A stretch of 64,000 nt of DNA, from the NCBI GenBank assembly GCA_947497945.1, contig CANMIP010000026.1, positions 1 through 64,000 on the forward strand. Direction: 5' to 3'. The stretch's first letter is position 1; each line of letters opens with the position of its first letter. The translations under genes and the position numbers were made by a program. This DNA comes from an uncultured Tropicimonas sp. GTDB lineage: Bacteria; Pseudomonadota; Alphaproteobacteria; Rhodobacterales; Rhodobacteraceae. This document shows positions 52,690 through 61,159 of this stretch, one piece after another. Below the pieces are notes generated by a model that saw nothing but the letters and a program-made list of their open reading frames with translations, was not told where the DNA came from and searched no databases.

Positions 52690-53834
52690 GCGACGAGACG
52701 ACATTGCGGATCGCCATCATCGGCACGGTCGGGCTGCCGGCGAGCTATGGCGGCTTCGAGACGCTGGTGGAGAATCTCGTCGACTATCACCGCCGGAGCG
52801 ATGCGCCCGAGGCGCTCGCGGTCTATTGCAGTTCCAAGGCCTACGAGACCCGCGCCGAGCGCTATCTCGACGCCGAGCTGCGCTATGTTCCGCTCAACGC
52901 CAACGGGGCGCAGAGCATTCCCTATGACATGTGGTCGATGCTCTCCGCGGTCTGGCGCGGCTGCGACGCGATCCTGGTGCTCGGGGTGTCCGGGTCCCTG
53001 CTGCTGCCGTTGATCCGCCTGGTATCGCGGGCGCGGATCGTCACCAATATCGACGGGATCGAGTGGAAGCGCGACAAGTGGGGGCGCCTGCAACGCTTCA
53101 TTCTCAAGGCAAGCGAACGAATGGCGGTGCGGATGTCGCATGAGCTCATCGCCGATAACGGCGCCATCGCGGAATATGTGTCGGAGGCCTATGGCACCGA
53201 ATGCGCGGTGATCGCCTATGGCGGCGACCATGCCATCCGGACAGAGGCCCGGCCGCTGACCGAGATCGAGCTTCCGGAACGCTACGCCTTCAATGTCTGC
53301 CGCATCGAGCCGGAAAACAACGTCCACCTGATGCTCGAAGCCTTCGCGCAGAGCACAGATTTCCCCCTGGTCTGTGTCGGCAACTGGGACCGCTCCGCCT
53401 ACGGGATCGACCTCAAGGCCCGCTATGCGGACGCGCCCGGCATCCGCATTCTCGACCCGATCTACGATACCGGCAAGCTCAGGACATTGCGGGCCGGGGC
53501 CTCGGCCTATATCCACGGCCATTCGGCCGGTGGCACCAACCCGTCGCTGGTCGAGATCATGCATTTCGGCGTGCCGGTCCTTGCCTTCGACTGCCCCTTC
53601 AACCGGCATTCGACCGACAACCGGGCGCTGTTCTTCTCGACGGCCGAACAGCTGCGCGACCAGATCGAAACGGTCCCCGGCGCGCGCCTGGCCGAGGTCG
53701 GCGCGGCGATGCGCGAGATTGCACGGGCCCGCTACACCTGGGACGTAATCGGTGCGGCCTATTTCACCCTTCTTCGAAAGACCTCCGGGGCGGACCTGCC
53801 GCTGGCGGAAGCAAATTCCCTACCAAAGGACTGA
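52686..53834 (+). CDS. DUF1972-type glycosyltransferase (GT4-like)
   Basis: The 382-residue protein carries the DUF1972 N terminus IIGTVGLPASYGGFETLVEN followed by a GT4-type C-terminal half with SAYIHGHSAGGTNPSLVEIM and FDCPFNRHSTDN. This group contains rhamnosyl- and related glycosyltransferases of polysaccharide clusters. It is translationally coupled to the third sulfotransferase gene and followed 4 bases later by rfbA, which suggests that a dTDP-sugar may be its donor (inference). Confidence 0.9.
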   Translation: MSDETTLRIAIIGTVGLPASYGGFETLVENLVDYHRRSDAPEALAVYCSSKAYETRAERYLDAELRYVPLNANGAQSIPYDMWSMLSAVWRGCDAILVLGVSGSLLLPLIRLVSRARIVTNIDGIEWKRDKWGRLQRFILKASERMAVRMSHELIADNGAIAEYVSEAYGTECAVIAYGGDHAIRTEARPLTEIELPERYAFNVCRIEPENNVHLMLEAFAQSTDFPLVCVGNWDRSAYGIDLKARYADAPGIRILDPIYDTGKLRTLRAGASAYIHGHSAGGTNPSLVEIMHFGVPVLAFDCPFNRHSTDNRALFFSTAEQLRDQIETVPGARLAEVGAAMREIARARYTWDVIGAAYFTLLRKTSGADLPLAEANSLPKD

Positions 53835-53838
53835 CGAC

Positions 53839-54714
53839 ATGAAACAGCGCAAAGGCATTATTCTCGCCGGCGGCTCCGGGACGCGGCTCTACCCGATCAC
53901 CATCGGCGTCTCCAAGCAACTGCTGCCGATCTATGACAAGCCGATGATCTATTACCCGCTCTCGGCCCTGATGCTCACCGGCATCCGCGAGATCTGCATG
54001 ATCACCACGCCGCAGGACCAGGAACAGTTCAAGCGCACGCTCGGCGATGGCAGCCAGTGGGGCCTGGAGCTGACCTATATCACCCAGCCTTCCCCGGACG
54101 GCCTGGCGCAGGCCTACCTGCTGGCCGAGGCGTTCCTCGACGGCGCGCCGTCCACCATGGTGCTGGGCGACAACATCTTCTTCGGCCACGGTCTGCCGGA
54201 CCTGCTGCGCGCCGCCGATGCCAAGGCCGTGGGCGGTACGGTCTTCGGCTACCAGGTCGCCGATCCGGAGCGTTATGGCGTTGTCGGTTTTGCCAAGGAC
54301 GGCACGGTCAACGCGATCGTCGAGAAACCCGAGGTGCCACCATCCCACTACGCCGTGACCGGCCTCTATTTCCTGGACGAAACGGCGCCCGAACGCGCCC
54401 GGACTGTGAAGCCCTCGCCGCGTGGCGAGCTGGAGATCACGACGCTGCTGGAGATGTATCTCGCCGAGGGCACGCTGGGCGTCCAGCAGATGGGCCGGGG
54501 TTTTGCCTGGCTCGACACCGGGACCCACGGATCGCTGCTCGATGCCGGCAATTTCGTCCGCACCCTCTCCGAGCGCCAGGGCCAGCAGGTCGGCTGCCCC
54601 GAGGAGATCGCCCATGAGCAGGGCTGGATCGACGATGCCGCCCTGGCCGAACGCGCCGAGATGTTCCGCAAGACGGCCTACGGACGTTACCTGCGTGGGC
54701 TGATCGACAACTGA
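53839..54714 (+). CDS. rfbA: Glucose-1-phosphate thymidylyltransferase
   Basis: RfbA makes dTDP-glucose, the precursor of dTDP-rhamnose and other dTDP-sugars. The 291-residue protein has the full family signature ILAGGSGTRLYPITIGVSKQ, then LLPIYDKPMIYYPLS, GDNIFFGHGL, YGVVGF, VEKPEVPPSHYAVTGLYFLD and WLDTGTHGSLLDA. It is the last gene of the cluster. The usual partners rfbB, rfbC and rfbD are not in the window, so they must be elsewhere or the product feeds another dTDP-sugar route. Confidence 0.96.
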   Translation: MKQRKGIILAGGSGTRLYPITIGVSKQLLPIYDKPMIYYPLSALMLTGIREICMITTPQDQEQFKRTLGDGSQWGLELTYITQPSPDGLAQAYLLAEAFLDGAPSTMVLGDNIFFGHGLPDLLRAADAKAVGGTVFGYQVADPERYGVVGFAKDGTVNAIVEKPEVPPSHYAVTGLYFLDETAPERARTVKPSPRGELEITTLLEMYLAEGTLGVQQMGRGFAWLDTGTHGSLLDAGNFVRTLSERQGQQVGCPEEIAHEQGWIDDAALAERAEMFRKTAYGRYLRGLIDN

Positions 54715-54853
54715 GACCACATCCGGTGGCGGTACGGACCGCTGCCGGCTTCCTCCCGTCCCACGCGGATCGGGGAGCGTCGCCAGCGTTCGCTGGAAGT
54801 CCAGCATGCGGACGCAGCGGACCTTGGCTGCGGGCGCAAAGAGAACAACGCGA

Positions 54854-55016
54854 GCCGTGCCAGCGCCTGCCCGTGGGATGGCGCAGCACCATCCGTGGTC
54901 TGCACCTTATTCCGGCCAAATCCGAAGTAGATCTGAACGTTGCGCATGGATGAGAAAGCGCCAGCCCGCCGGGACGGGCAGGCGCTGGCACGGCGGCTTC
55001 GCCTTGGTTCCGTGCC
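54854..55016. repeat. Dispersed intergenic repeat, copy B, with perfect internal inverted repeat
   Basis: This segment is the second copy of the repeat at 7794-7958. Here the 18-base arm GTGCCAGCGCCTGCCCGT near its left edge is exactly the reverse complement of ACGGGCAGGCGCTGGCAC near its right, about 100 bases away, so the whole unit can fold into a long stem or marks the ends of a small mobile unit. It lies between the convergent rfbA and UDP-glucuronate-epimerase-like genes, the same kind of position as copy A. Confidence 0.78.
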
Positions 55017-55073
55017 AGTCGGCGCCCGGTTTCAATGTGCCCTGCCGGCGTATCTCCCAGAAAGACCGCCCTG

Positions 55074-56084
55074 CTAAAGCGACACCCCGTAATACTCGCG
55101 ATACCACCGCACGAAACGCGCCACACCCTCGCGGAAGGGCGTTTCCGGCCGGTATCCGGTCAGGTTCTTGAGCAGCGTCGCATCGGCCCAGGTCGCCGGG
55201 ACATCGCCCGTCTGCATCGGCATGTAGTTGCGGATCGCGTCCCGTCCGAGTTCCGTCTCGATCGCCTCGACGAAATCGAGCAGGCGCACCTTGTCCGAAT
55301 TGCCGATATTGACGACCCGGAAGGGCGCGGCCGGCGAGAGGCTGTCCTGCTCCACACGTGTCTCCTCGCCGCCCGGTACGGCGTCGATCAGGCCGCGAAT
55401 GCCCCGCACCAGATCGGCGACATAGGTGAAATCCCGATACATGTCGCCGTTGTTGTAGATGTCGATCGGCTGTCCCTCGATGATCCCGCGTGTGAACTTG
55501 AACAGCGCCATGTCGGGGCGCCCCCAGGGGCCGTAGACGGTAAAGAAGCGGAACATGGTCACCGGCAGGTCGTGGATATGGGCCCAGGAATGGCCCATCG
55601 CCTCATTGGCCTTCTTGGTGGCCGCGTAGATCGTGAGCTGGCTGTCGGCCTTGTGCTGCTCCGAATAGGGCATCTCGGTATTGGCGCCATAGACCGAGGA
55701 GGTGGAGGCCATCAGCAGGTGGTCGACACCGGCCGCGCGGGCGCATTCCATGACATTGAATGTGCCGACGATATTGGCGTCGATATAGGAGCGCGGGTTC
55801 TCCAGGCTGTAGCGCACGCCGGCCTGGCCCGCGAGATGGACGATCACATCCGGATTGAACGCCTCGACCGCCTGCGACAGCGCCTCCATGTCCTCGAGCC
55901 GGGCTTCCGTCGCCGAGAACGCCGCATGCTGGGCCAGCATCGCGTGCCGGTCCTGCTTGAGCCGGACATCGTAATAGTCGGTCATGCCGTCATAGCCGGC
56001 GACCGCCCAGCCTTCCTGCAACAGCAACTCCGCGAGGTGGAAACCGATGAAACCTGCGGTTCCGGTGATGAAGGCGCGTCTCAA
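55074..56084 (-). CDS. NAD-dependent epimerase, UDP-glucuronate 4-epimerase-like
   Basis: The 336-residue SDR enzyme shows [18 protein letters not shown], the segment [20 protein letters not shown] that is characteristic of CapI/LspL-type UDP-glucuronate 4-epimerases, [18 protein letters not shown], the catalytic YAATKKANE and [16 protein letters not shown]. It should convert UDP-glucuronate to UDP-galacturonate for a surface polysaccharide. It is convergent with the EPS cluster across a dispersed repeat, so it may serve that polysaccharide or another one. Confidence 0.9.
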   Translation of the reverse strand: MRRAFITGTAGFIGFHLAELLLQEGWAVAGYDGMTDYYDVRLKQDRHAMLAQHAAFSATEARLEDMEALSQAVEAFNPDVIVHLAGQAGVRYSLENPRSYIDANIVGTFNVMECARAAGVDHLLMASTSSVYGANTEMPYSEQHKADSQLTIYAATKKANEAMGHSWAHIHDLPVTMFRFFTVYGPWGRPDMALFKFTRGIIEGQPIDIYNNGDMYRDFTYVADLVRGIRGLIDAVPGGEETRVEQDSLSPAAPFRVVNIGNSDKVRLLDFVEAIETELGRDAIRNYMPMQTGDVPATWADATLLKNLTGYRPETPFREGVARFVRWYREYYGVSL

Positions 56085-56284
56085 GGCTCTCTCTCCCCCA
56101 GTTGTCCACTGCGTCCGGCCAGGCCGGTGCCCCGTTCCCTACGCCGTCGCAAGCGCGGTATAGGAGAGCCCCAGAACTGTCCAGCCCACAGCAGCCCCGC
56201 GAGGGGGCCCGAAGACCGCATCGCATTGCCATTCTGCCCGGCGCGGAAATGCTGTAATGGCAGGAGGAAAAATCCGGAGACGAC

Positions 56285-57403
56285 ATGGCAGAGTCCCCCC
56301 AACGCCCTCCCCTTCTCAGCCCGGACACCCTGCGCTGGAGCGCGCTTGTCCTCGTGACGGTTCTGATAACGCTGATGTTTTTCGGCATGATCAAGTCATT
56401 CCTGATCTCGCTCTTCATGGCGGCCATCGTCGCCGAACTCACCCGCCCCCTCTTCCGCCGCATCCGCGACGCCCTGGGCGGACGGCGCAACCTTGCCAGC
56501 GCCATCACGCTCGTGCTGATCCTCGTCCTGGTCATTCTCCCGGTCACGCTGGTCGCAAGCGCCGCCGCCGAACAGGCCTTCGCGCTCTCCCGTTCCGTTG
56601 TCTCCATCGTCAACCGCGTCACAGAGAATGCCGTGGATATCGAGATCCCCGAATGGGTCCCCTACCGGACGGATCTCGACAATTTCGGTCCCGAGGTCGC
56701 CAACAAGATCGCCGATCTCGTCACCGCACTCGCCCGGTACACGGTCACCACGCTCTCGCAGGTGACACGTGGCACCGCCCGCTTCTTCCTGGACACCTTC
56801 ATCTTCCTCTACGCCCTGTTCTTCTTCCTGCAGATGAACACGCCGGTGATGAAGCAGATCCTGCGTTTCACCGGCCTGGCGCCCGCCACGCAACGCAAGA
56901 TCGCCGACCGCGCGATCTCCGTCAGCCGCGCCACCATCAAGGGCACGCTGGTGATCGGGATCGTCCAGGGGGTGCTGGGCGGGTTTGGCTTCTATGCCGC
57001 CGGGATCGAGGGCGCGACCTTCTGGGGTGTGGTCATGGGAATCGTGTCGATCATCCCCGGTATCGGCCCCAGCCTCGTGCTGACGATCGGCGTCATCTAC
57101 CTCGCCGCGATCGGCGAGACCGGCCCGGCCATCGGGCTGGCGCTCTGGGCCGGCCTCGTTGTCACCACCATCGACAATATCCTGCGCCCCATCCTCGTCG
57201 GCCGCGACACCCAGATGCATGATATCCTGATCCTGGTCAGCACGTTCGGCGGGCTGGGCATGTTCGGCGCCGTCGGGCTGATCCTCGGCCCCGTCGTCGC
57301 CGGTCTCTTCGTCACCATCTGGTCCACCTTGTCGGATACGCTCACCGAGCCCGAGGCCACGCCAGAGCCGGGGGCGTCGGGGATTGGCGGCCCCCCCGCC
57401 TAG
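56285..57403 (+). CDS. AI-2E (PerM/YdiK-like) family transporter
   Basis: The 372-residue membrane protein has paired N-terminal helices, a long periplasmic-type middle region, and the conserved C-terminal pore part GIVSIIPGIGPSLVLTIGVI with DNILRPILVGRDTQMHDILI and LGMFGAVGLILGPVVAGLF. Family members export autoinducer-2 or act as Na+/H+ antiporters; most have unknown substrates. CGGAGACG precedes the ATG. It is a single gene facing away from the epimerase gene. Confidence 0.88.
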   Translation: MAESPQRPPLLSPDTLRWSALVLVTVLITLMFFGMIKSFLISLFMAAIVAELTRPLFRRIRDALGGRRNLASAITLVLILVLVILPVTLVASAAAEQAFALSRSVVSIVNRVTENAVDIEIPEWVPYRTDLDNFGPEVANKIADLVTALARYTVTTLSQVTRGTARFFLDTFIFLYALFFFLQMNTPVMKQILRFTGLAPATQRKIADRAISVSRATIKGTLVIGIVQGVLGGFGFYAAGIEGATFWGVVMGIVSIIPGIGPSLVLTIGVIYLAAIGETGPAIGLALWAGLVVTTIDNILRPILVGRDTQMHDILILVSTFGGLGMFGAVGLILGPVVAGLFVTIWSTLSDTLTEPEATPEPGASGIGGPPA

Positions 57404-57782
57404 CCGGCGCGCAGATGTCTCATGGCCGGGCGACAGGCGCTTTCAACCTGGTCCCGTGCCATCAACGCCGCTCCCGACGCGCGCGAAGCGCGCGCCCGGC
57501 CCAACCGTTTCGAGAGCATCTGCGATGCGAGCGAAACCGGCGGGAGGCCGTCCCGACCGGTCAGATTCGCTGCCATGTCGCTGTTTTTCGCCCCCCTTTC
57601 GAGAAAAATACCCAGAACTACGCAACTCCATTTCAAATACGCTCCGCCTCCCGCAAGAAAAATTCGCCACATGTGGTGGTTTGGGGGTTTGATCTCGCTC
57701 CTGAAACCCATAAGTAATTCCGGAAGCCATAGGTTCAGGCAGCCGGGCCCCGCCCGGGCGCCCGCAGTCAGGGAGACAAACA
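57404..57782. other. Intergenic region upstream of tatA
   Basis: About 380 bases with no credible gene. A GC hairpin made of alternating GCGCGCG arms around GAAG lies at about 57477-57495 and may end transcription of the AI-2E-family gene. The less GC-rich stretch from about 57590 to 57720 is the likely site of the tatABC promoter. Confidence 0.45.
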
Positions 57783-58004
57783 ATGCTGAACAATATCGGC
57801 CCCATGGGCCTGCTGCTGATTGCCGTCGTCGTGATCGTGCTCTTTGGCCGGGGCAAGGTTTCCTCGCTGATGGGCGAGGTCGGCAAGGGCATCACCGCCT
57901 TCAAGAAGGGCGTGAACGAGGGCAAGGAAGAGATCGAACAGGAAAAGGTCGAAGCCGCCCGGGACGTCACCCCCGAGGAAGAGCCCGAGAAGGACAAGGT
58001 CTGA
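57783..58004 (+). CDS. tatA: Sec-independent (Tat) translocase subunit TatA
   Basis: TatA forms the variable-size pore for folded, twin-arginine substrates. The 73-residue protein has the N-terminal membrane helix GPMGLLLIAVVVIVLFGRGK with the FGRGK hinge, then an amphipathic helix (SSLMGEVGKGITAFKKGV) and a charged tail. GGGAGAC precedes the ATG. It heads tatA-tatB-tatC-DUF815. Likely clients in this window include the MBL-fold protein and the exported L,D-transpeptidase. Confidence 0.95.
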   Translation: MLNNIGPMGLLLIAVVVIVLFGRGKVSSLMGEVGKGITAFKKGVNEGKEEIEQEKVEAARDVTPEEEPEKDKV

Positions 58005-58058
58005 TCGTCTTCACCCCGACGGTGACTGTGACCGGACCCAAGGCAAGGCTGACCTGCG

Positions 58059-58565
58059 ATGCTTGATCTCGGATGGACCGAATTGCTGCTGATCGGCATC
58101 GTGGCGCTGATCGTTGTCGGCCCGAAAGAGCTGCCGATGATGTTCCGCACCCTCGGCAAGTTCACCGCGCGGCTGCGCGCCATGGCCCGCGACTTCTCGC
58201 GCGCGATGGAGGAAGCCGCCGACGAGGCCGGGGTCAAGGATGTCGCCAAGGATCTCCGAAAGGCAACCAACCCGAAAGCGATGGGTCTGGATGCGCTCAA
58301 GGACGCCGTCGATTTCGACGAGATCGACCCGTTTGGCGAGAATGACGACAAGGATGCGACGTCCAAATCCGGCGCCTCCGCCAGCGGTCCCGAGACCCAG
58401 CCCCTGAGCGAAGAGCGCGCCGAGGCCGCTCAGAAGATCCGCGAAAGCGCCGCCGCCAAGGCAACCGCGCGACTGGAGGCCGAAGCCGCCGCCCGCGCCG
58501 AGGCCGAAAGCCAATCCGCGCCCGAGCCTTCCGAGGCTTCGGACGCCGACCCCTCCAAGGCATGA
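58059..58565 (+). CDS. tatB: Tat translocase subunit TatB
   Basis: TatB forms the substrate receptor with TatC. The 168-residue protein begins MLDLGWTELLLIGIVALIVV and continues with GPKELPMMFRTLGKFTARLR, the TatB signature with the GPxELP hinge, followed by an amphipathic helix and a long, Ala/Glu-rich variable tail. Its stop codon overlaps the tatC start by 4 bases. Confidence 0.95.
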   Translation: MLDLGWTELLLIGIVALIVVGPKELPMMFRTLGKFTARLRAMARDFSRAMEEAADEAGVKDVAKDLRKATNPKAMGLDALKDAVDFDEIDPFGENDDKDATSKSGASASGPETQPLSEERAEAAQKIRESAAAKATARLEAEAAARAEAESQSAPEPSEASDADPSKA

Positions 58566-59464
58566 GCGAGAGCCGCATGAGCGACCGCCCCGAAGAAGAA
58601 ATCGAAGACAGCTCCGCCCCGCTGATCGAGCATCTCGCGGAACTGCGCACGCGGCTGATTCACTCGGTGCTGGCCTTTGTCGTGGCCATGATCGCCTGTT
58701 TCACGGTGGCCGAGCCGATCCTGAACTTCCTCGTCGAGCCGATCGCGGACATCCTGCGCGCCCGCGGCGAGAACCCGCAGCTGATCTTCACGGCCCCGCA
58801 GGAGAAGTTCTTTGTCCTGATCCGGATCTCGATGATCTTCGGTCTGGCACTCTCCTTCCCCTATATCGGCTACCAGATGTGGCGCTTCATTGCGCCCGGC
58901 CTCTACAAGTCGGAAAAGAACGCCTTCCTGCCCTTCCTGATCGCCTCCCCGGTGCTCTTCACGATGGGCGCGTCCTTCGCACATTTCGTCGTCACGCCGC
59001 TGGCCATGAACTTCTTCATCGGTTTCTCCGATGCGATCCCGGCCCTCACCGCCATGCTGACCGGCGAGAACATCCCTGCGGATGTCGAGAATGCCGAGCT
59101 TCGGACCGTCTTCCTCGGCTCCGTCCGCGAAAGCCTCGATCTGTCGCTCAAGTTCATCATCGCTTTCGGCCTGTGCTTCCAGCTTCCGGTTCTTCTGACG
59201 CTGATGGGCAAGGCCGGGCTGGTCTCCGCCGAGGGTCTGCGCAACGTCCGCAAATGGGCCGTTGTCGGCATCCTCACCCTCGCCGCCCTCGTGACACCAC
59301 CCGACGTGGTGACCCAGGTCATCCTCTTCACCGTGGTCTACGCGCTTTACGAGGTGTCGATCTTCCTCGTCACCCGCGTCGAGAAGAAGCGCAATGCAGA
59401 GCTGCGCGAGATGGGCCTGATGGATGACGAGGAAGACGGGGACACAAAAGAAGGCAGCGCCTGA
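58562..59464 (+). CDS. tatC: Tat translocase subunit TatC
   Basis: TatC recognises the twin-arginine signal. The 300-residue protein has six membrane helices and the family motifs LIEHLAELRTRLIHSV at the cytoplasmic N terminus, EKFFVLIRISMIFGLALSFP, and FGLCFQLPVLLTLMGKAGLV. The start at 58562 overlaps tatB; a second ATG five codons later is also possible. The DUF815 ATPase gene follows with a one-base overlap. Confidence 0.96.
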   Translation: MSESRMSDRPEEEIEDSSAPLIEHLAELRTRLIHSVLAFVVAMIACFTVAEPILNFLVEPIADILRARGENPQLIFTAPQEKFFVLIRISMIFGLALSFPYIGYQMWRFIAPGLYKSEKNAFLPFLIASPVLFTMGASFAHFVVTPLAMNFFIGFSDAIPALTAMLTGENIPADVENAELRTVFLGSVRESLDLSLKFIIAFGLCFQLPVLLTLMGKAGLVSAEGLRNVRKWAVVGILTLAALVTPPDVVTQVILFTVVYALYEVSIFLVTRVEKKRNAELREMGLMDDEEDGDTKEGSA

Positions 59465-60312
59465 TGGATTTCACGGCCGAGGAACTGGACCGCATCGCCG
59501 CCGCGCTGGAGCGCATGGCGCCGCCGCCCGCTGCCACGCCGGAGTTCGACAACGCCGAGGCCTTCGTCTGGCAGACCGCCCCGGACCGGCTTGCCCCGGT
59601 CGCCGAGGTCAATCGGGTCGATCTCTCGCTGTTGCTCGGCATCGAGCGCGCAAGGGACATCCTGCTGGAAAACACGCTGCAATTCGCCAAGGGGCTGCCG
59701 GCCAACAACGCGCTTCTCTGGGGCGCGCGCGGCATGGGCAAGTCCAGCCTTGTCAAGGCGGTCCATGCCGAGATCCAGGCGCGCGGCGAGGACCTCAAGA
59801 TCGTCGAGCTCCAACGCGAAGACCTGCCGACAATCCAGCGTCTGCTGACGCTCCTGCGCACGGCCCCGAAGACGCGGTTCCTGCTCTTCTGCGACGACCT
59901 TTCCTTCAGCCACGACGACCAGCATTACAAGTCGCTGAAAGCCGTGCTTGATGGCGGCATCGAGGGGCGCCCCGAAAACGTGCTCTTCTACGCAACCTCC
60001 AACCGCCGCCACCTGATGCCGCGCGACATGATCGAGAATGAGCGCAGCTCGGCGATCAACCCCTCCGAGGCGGTCGAAGAGAAGGTTTCGCTGTCGGATC
60101 GCTTCGGCCTCTGGCTCGGATTCCACCCCTGCACGCAGGATGAGTATCTCGCGATGATCCGAGGCTATTGCGACGCCCATGGTGTCGATATCGACGACGC
60201 CACGCTGCGCGCCGAGGCCATCGAGTGGCAGGCCACGCGCGGCGCCCGCTCCGGCCGCGTCGCCTGGCAGTATTTCACCGATCTCGCGGGACGGCGGGGC
60301 GTCAGCCTCTGA
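59464..60312 (+). CDS. DUF815-family AAA ATPase
   Basis: The 282-residue protein has a Walker A motif, WGARGMGKSSLVKAVHAEIQ, a Walker B-like FLLFCDDLSF, and the DUF815 hallmark LDGGIEGRPENVLFYATSNRRHL. The function of the family is not established. It overlaps tatC by one base, so it is translated from the tat transcript; conserved neighbours of this kind hint at a protein-quality or envelope role, which is inference. Its end overlaps the convergent unknown gene by 11 bases. Confidence 0.9.
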   Translation: MDFTAEELDRIAAALERMAPPPAATPEFDNAEAFVWQTAPDRLAPVAEVNRVDLSLLLGIERARDILLENTLQFAKGLPANNALLWGARGMGKSSLVKAVHAEIQARGEDLKIVELQREDLPTIQRLLTLLRTAPKTRFLLFCDDLSFSHDDQHYKSLKAVLDGGIEGRPENVLFYATSNRRHLMPRDMIENERSSAINPSEAVEEKVSLSDRFGLWLGFHPCTQDEYLAMIRGYCDAHGVDIDDATLRAEAIEWQATRGARSGRVAWQYFTDLAGRRGVSL

Positions 60313-61030
60313 GCGCCTGGCCGGCTGCGCGCCAGGCCGCGTCGATCTCGTCGATCCTGTCCAGGTCGAAAGCCTCCTGTTGGTGCCAGTAGCGCCCATC
60401 TTCGACGAAATACCCCGCAGCGCGCTCGAGCTCTTCAGCGTGTGCAATCTCCTGCTCGGGCAAGGGGCTCGGAGGCGCGCAGGCCGCAAGTCCGGCCAGC
60501 CCGCTGCGCGGAAAGACCAGCCGGCTCTCGCCACCTGACAGGTTCACACAGGCCGCCCCGCGCCGCGCCGCGCGGAGCATCAACCGCGCCGCCTTCGCTT
60601 CCAGCGAGCGCAGCGTCGGGTCCGGCCGCAGCGGGTCGGCTGTGCCGGTGCCGTAGAAATGCGTCGGCCCGCTCGCGGGATAGACCATGTCGCAGCCCAG
60701 GAAGGCCAGCACCCGCGGCCGCAGCGCCTCCAGCGCCCAGTAGCCGGCGGTGAAGGCCATCGTCCCGCCGACATGGACCACGCTGCCATGGGCATTCATC
60801 GCCGGAACATAGTCGCGCCAAGTGACCTCCGCCTGCGTTTGGGCAAGGCGGTCCGGCCCACGCTCGGCGGGGAAATCCTCGGGATGGATGTGATATGTCC
60901 AGTCCGGCCGCACCGCCCAGGCATTGTTGATCGCCACGATCGCCCCGAAAGGGTGCGCCGCCCAGTCCCGCGCGGTGACCGCGCCCGGCCCGCTGCCCAG
61001 GATCAGGACATATTCCGGTCTCTCTTGCAT
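60302..61030 (-). CDS. Conserved unknown protein with a Rossmann-like N terminus
   Basis: The protein of about 242 residues begins with VLILGSGPGAVTARDW, then AIVAINNAWAVRPDWTYHIH and PEDFP, a pattern seen in DUF115/MptE-like and sialyltransferase-like nucleotide-sugar or pterin enzymes. The middle holds HVGGTMAFTAGYWALEALRP and FLGCDMVYPASGPTHFYG, and a helical C terminus follows. I cannot assign a reaction. GGGGAAA lies before the ATG at 61030. It is convergent with DUF815 and separate from the nlpD gene. Confidence 0.75.
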   Translation of the reverse strand: MQERPEYVLILGSGPGAVTARDWAAHPFGAIVAINNAWAVRPDWTYHIHPEDFPAERGPDRLAQTQAEVTWRDYVPAMNAHGSVVHVGGTMAFTAGYWALEALRPRVLAFLGCDMVYPASGPTHFYGTGTADPLRPDPTLRSLEAKAARLMLRAARRGAACVNLSGGESRLVFPRSGLAGLAACAPPSPLPEQEIAHAEELERAAGYFVEDGRYWHQQEAFDLDRIDEIDAAWRAAGQALRG

Positions 61031-61159
61031 GTTTTCCCCGCCCCTTGGCCTCACCCGGCAGGAGGATAGGACGCTCGCGCGCCCCGTCCAGCCATTGCCG
61101 CGCGGTCTCGGGTGAAAAACTGGGGGAGCACCGTCCGGAGCTCTCCCGCCCGGCTCGGA

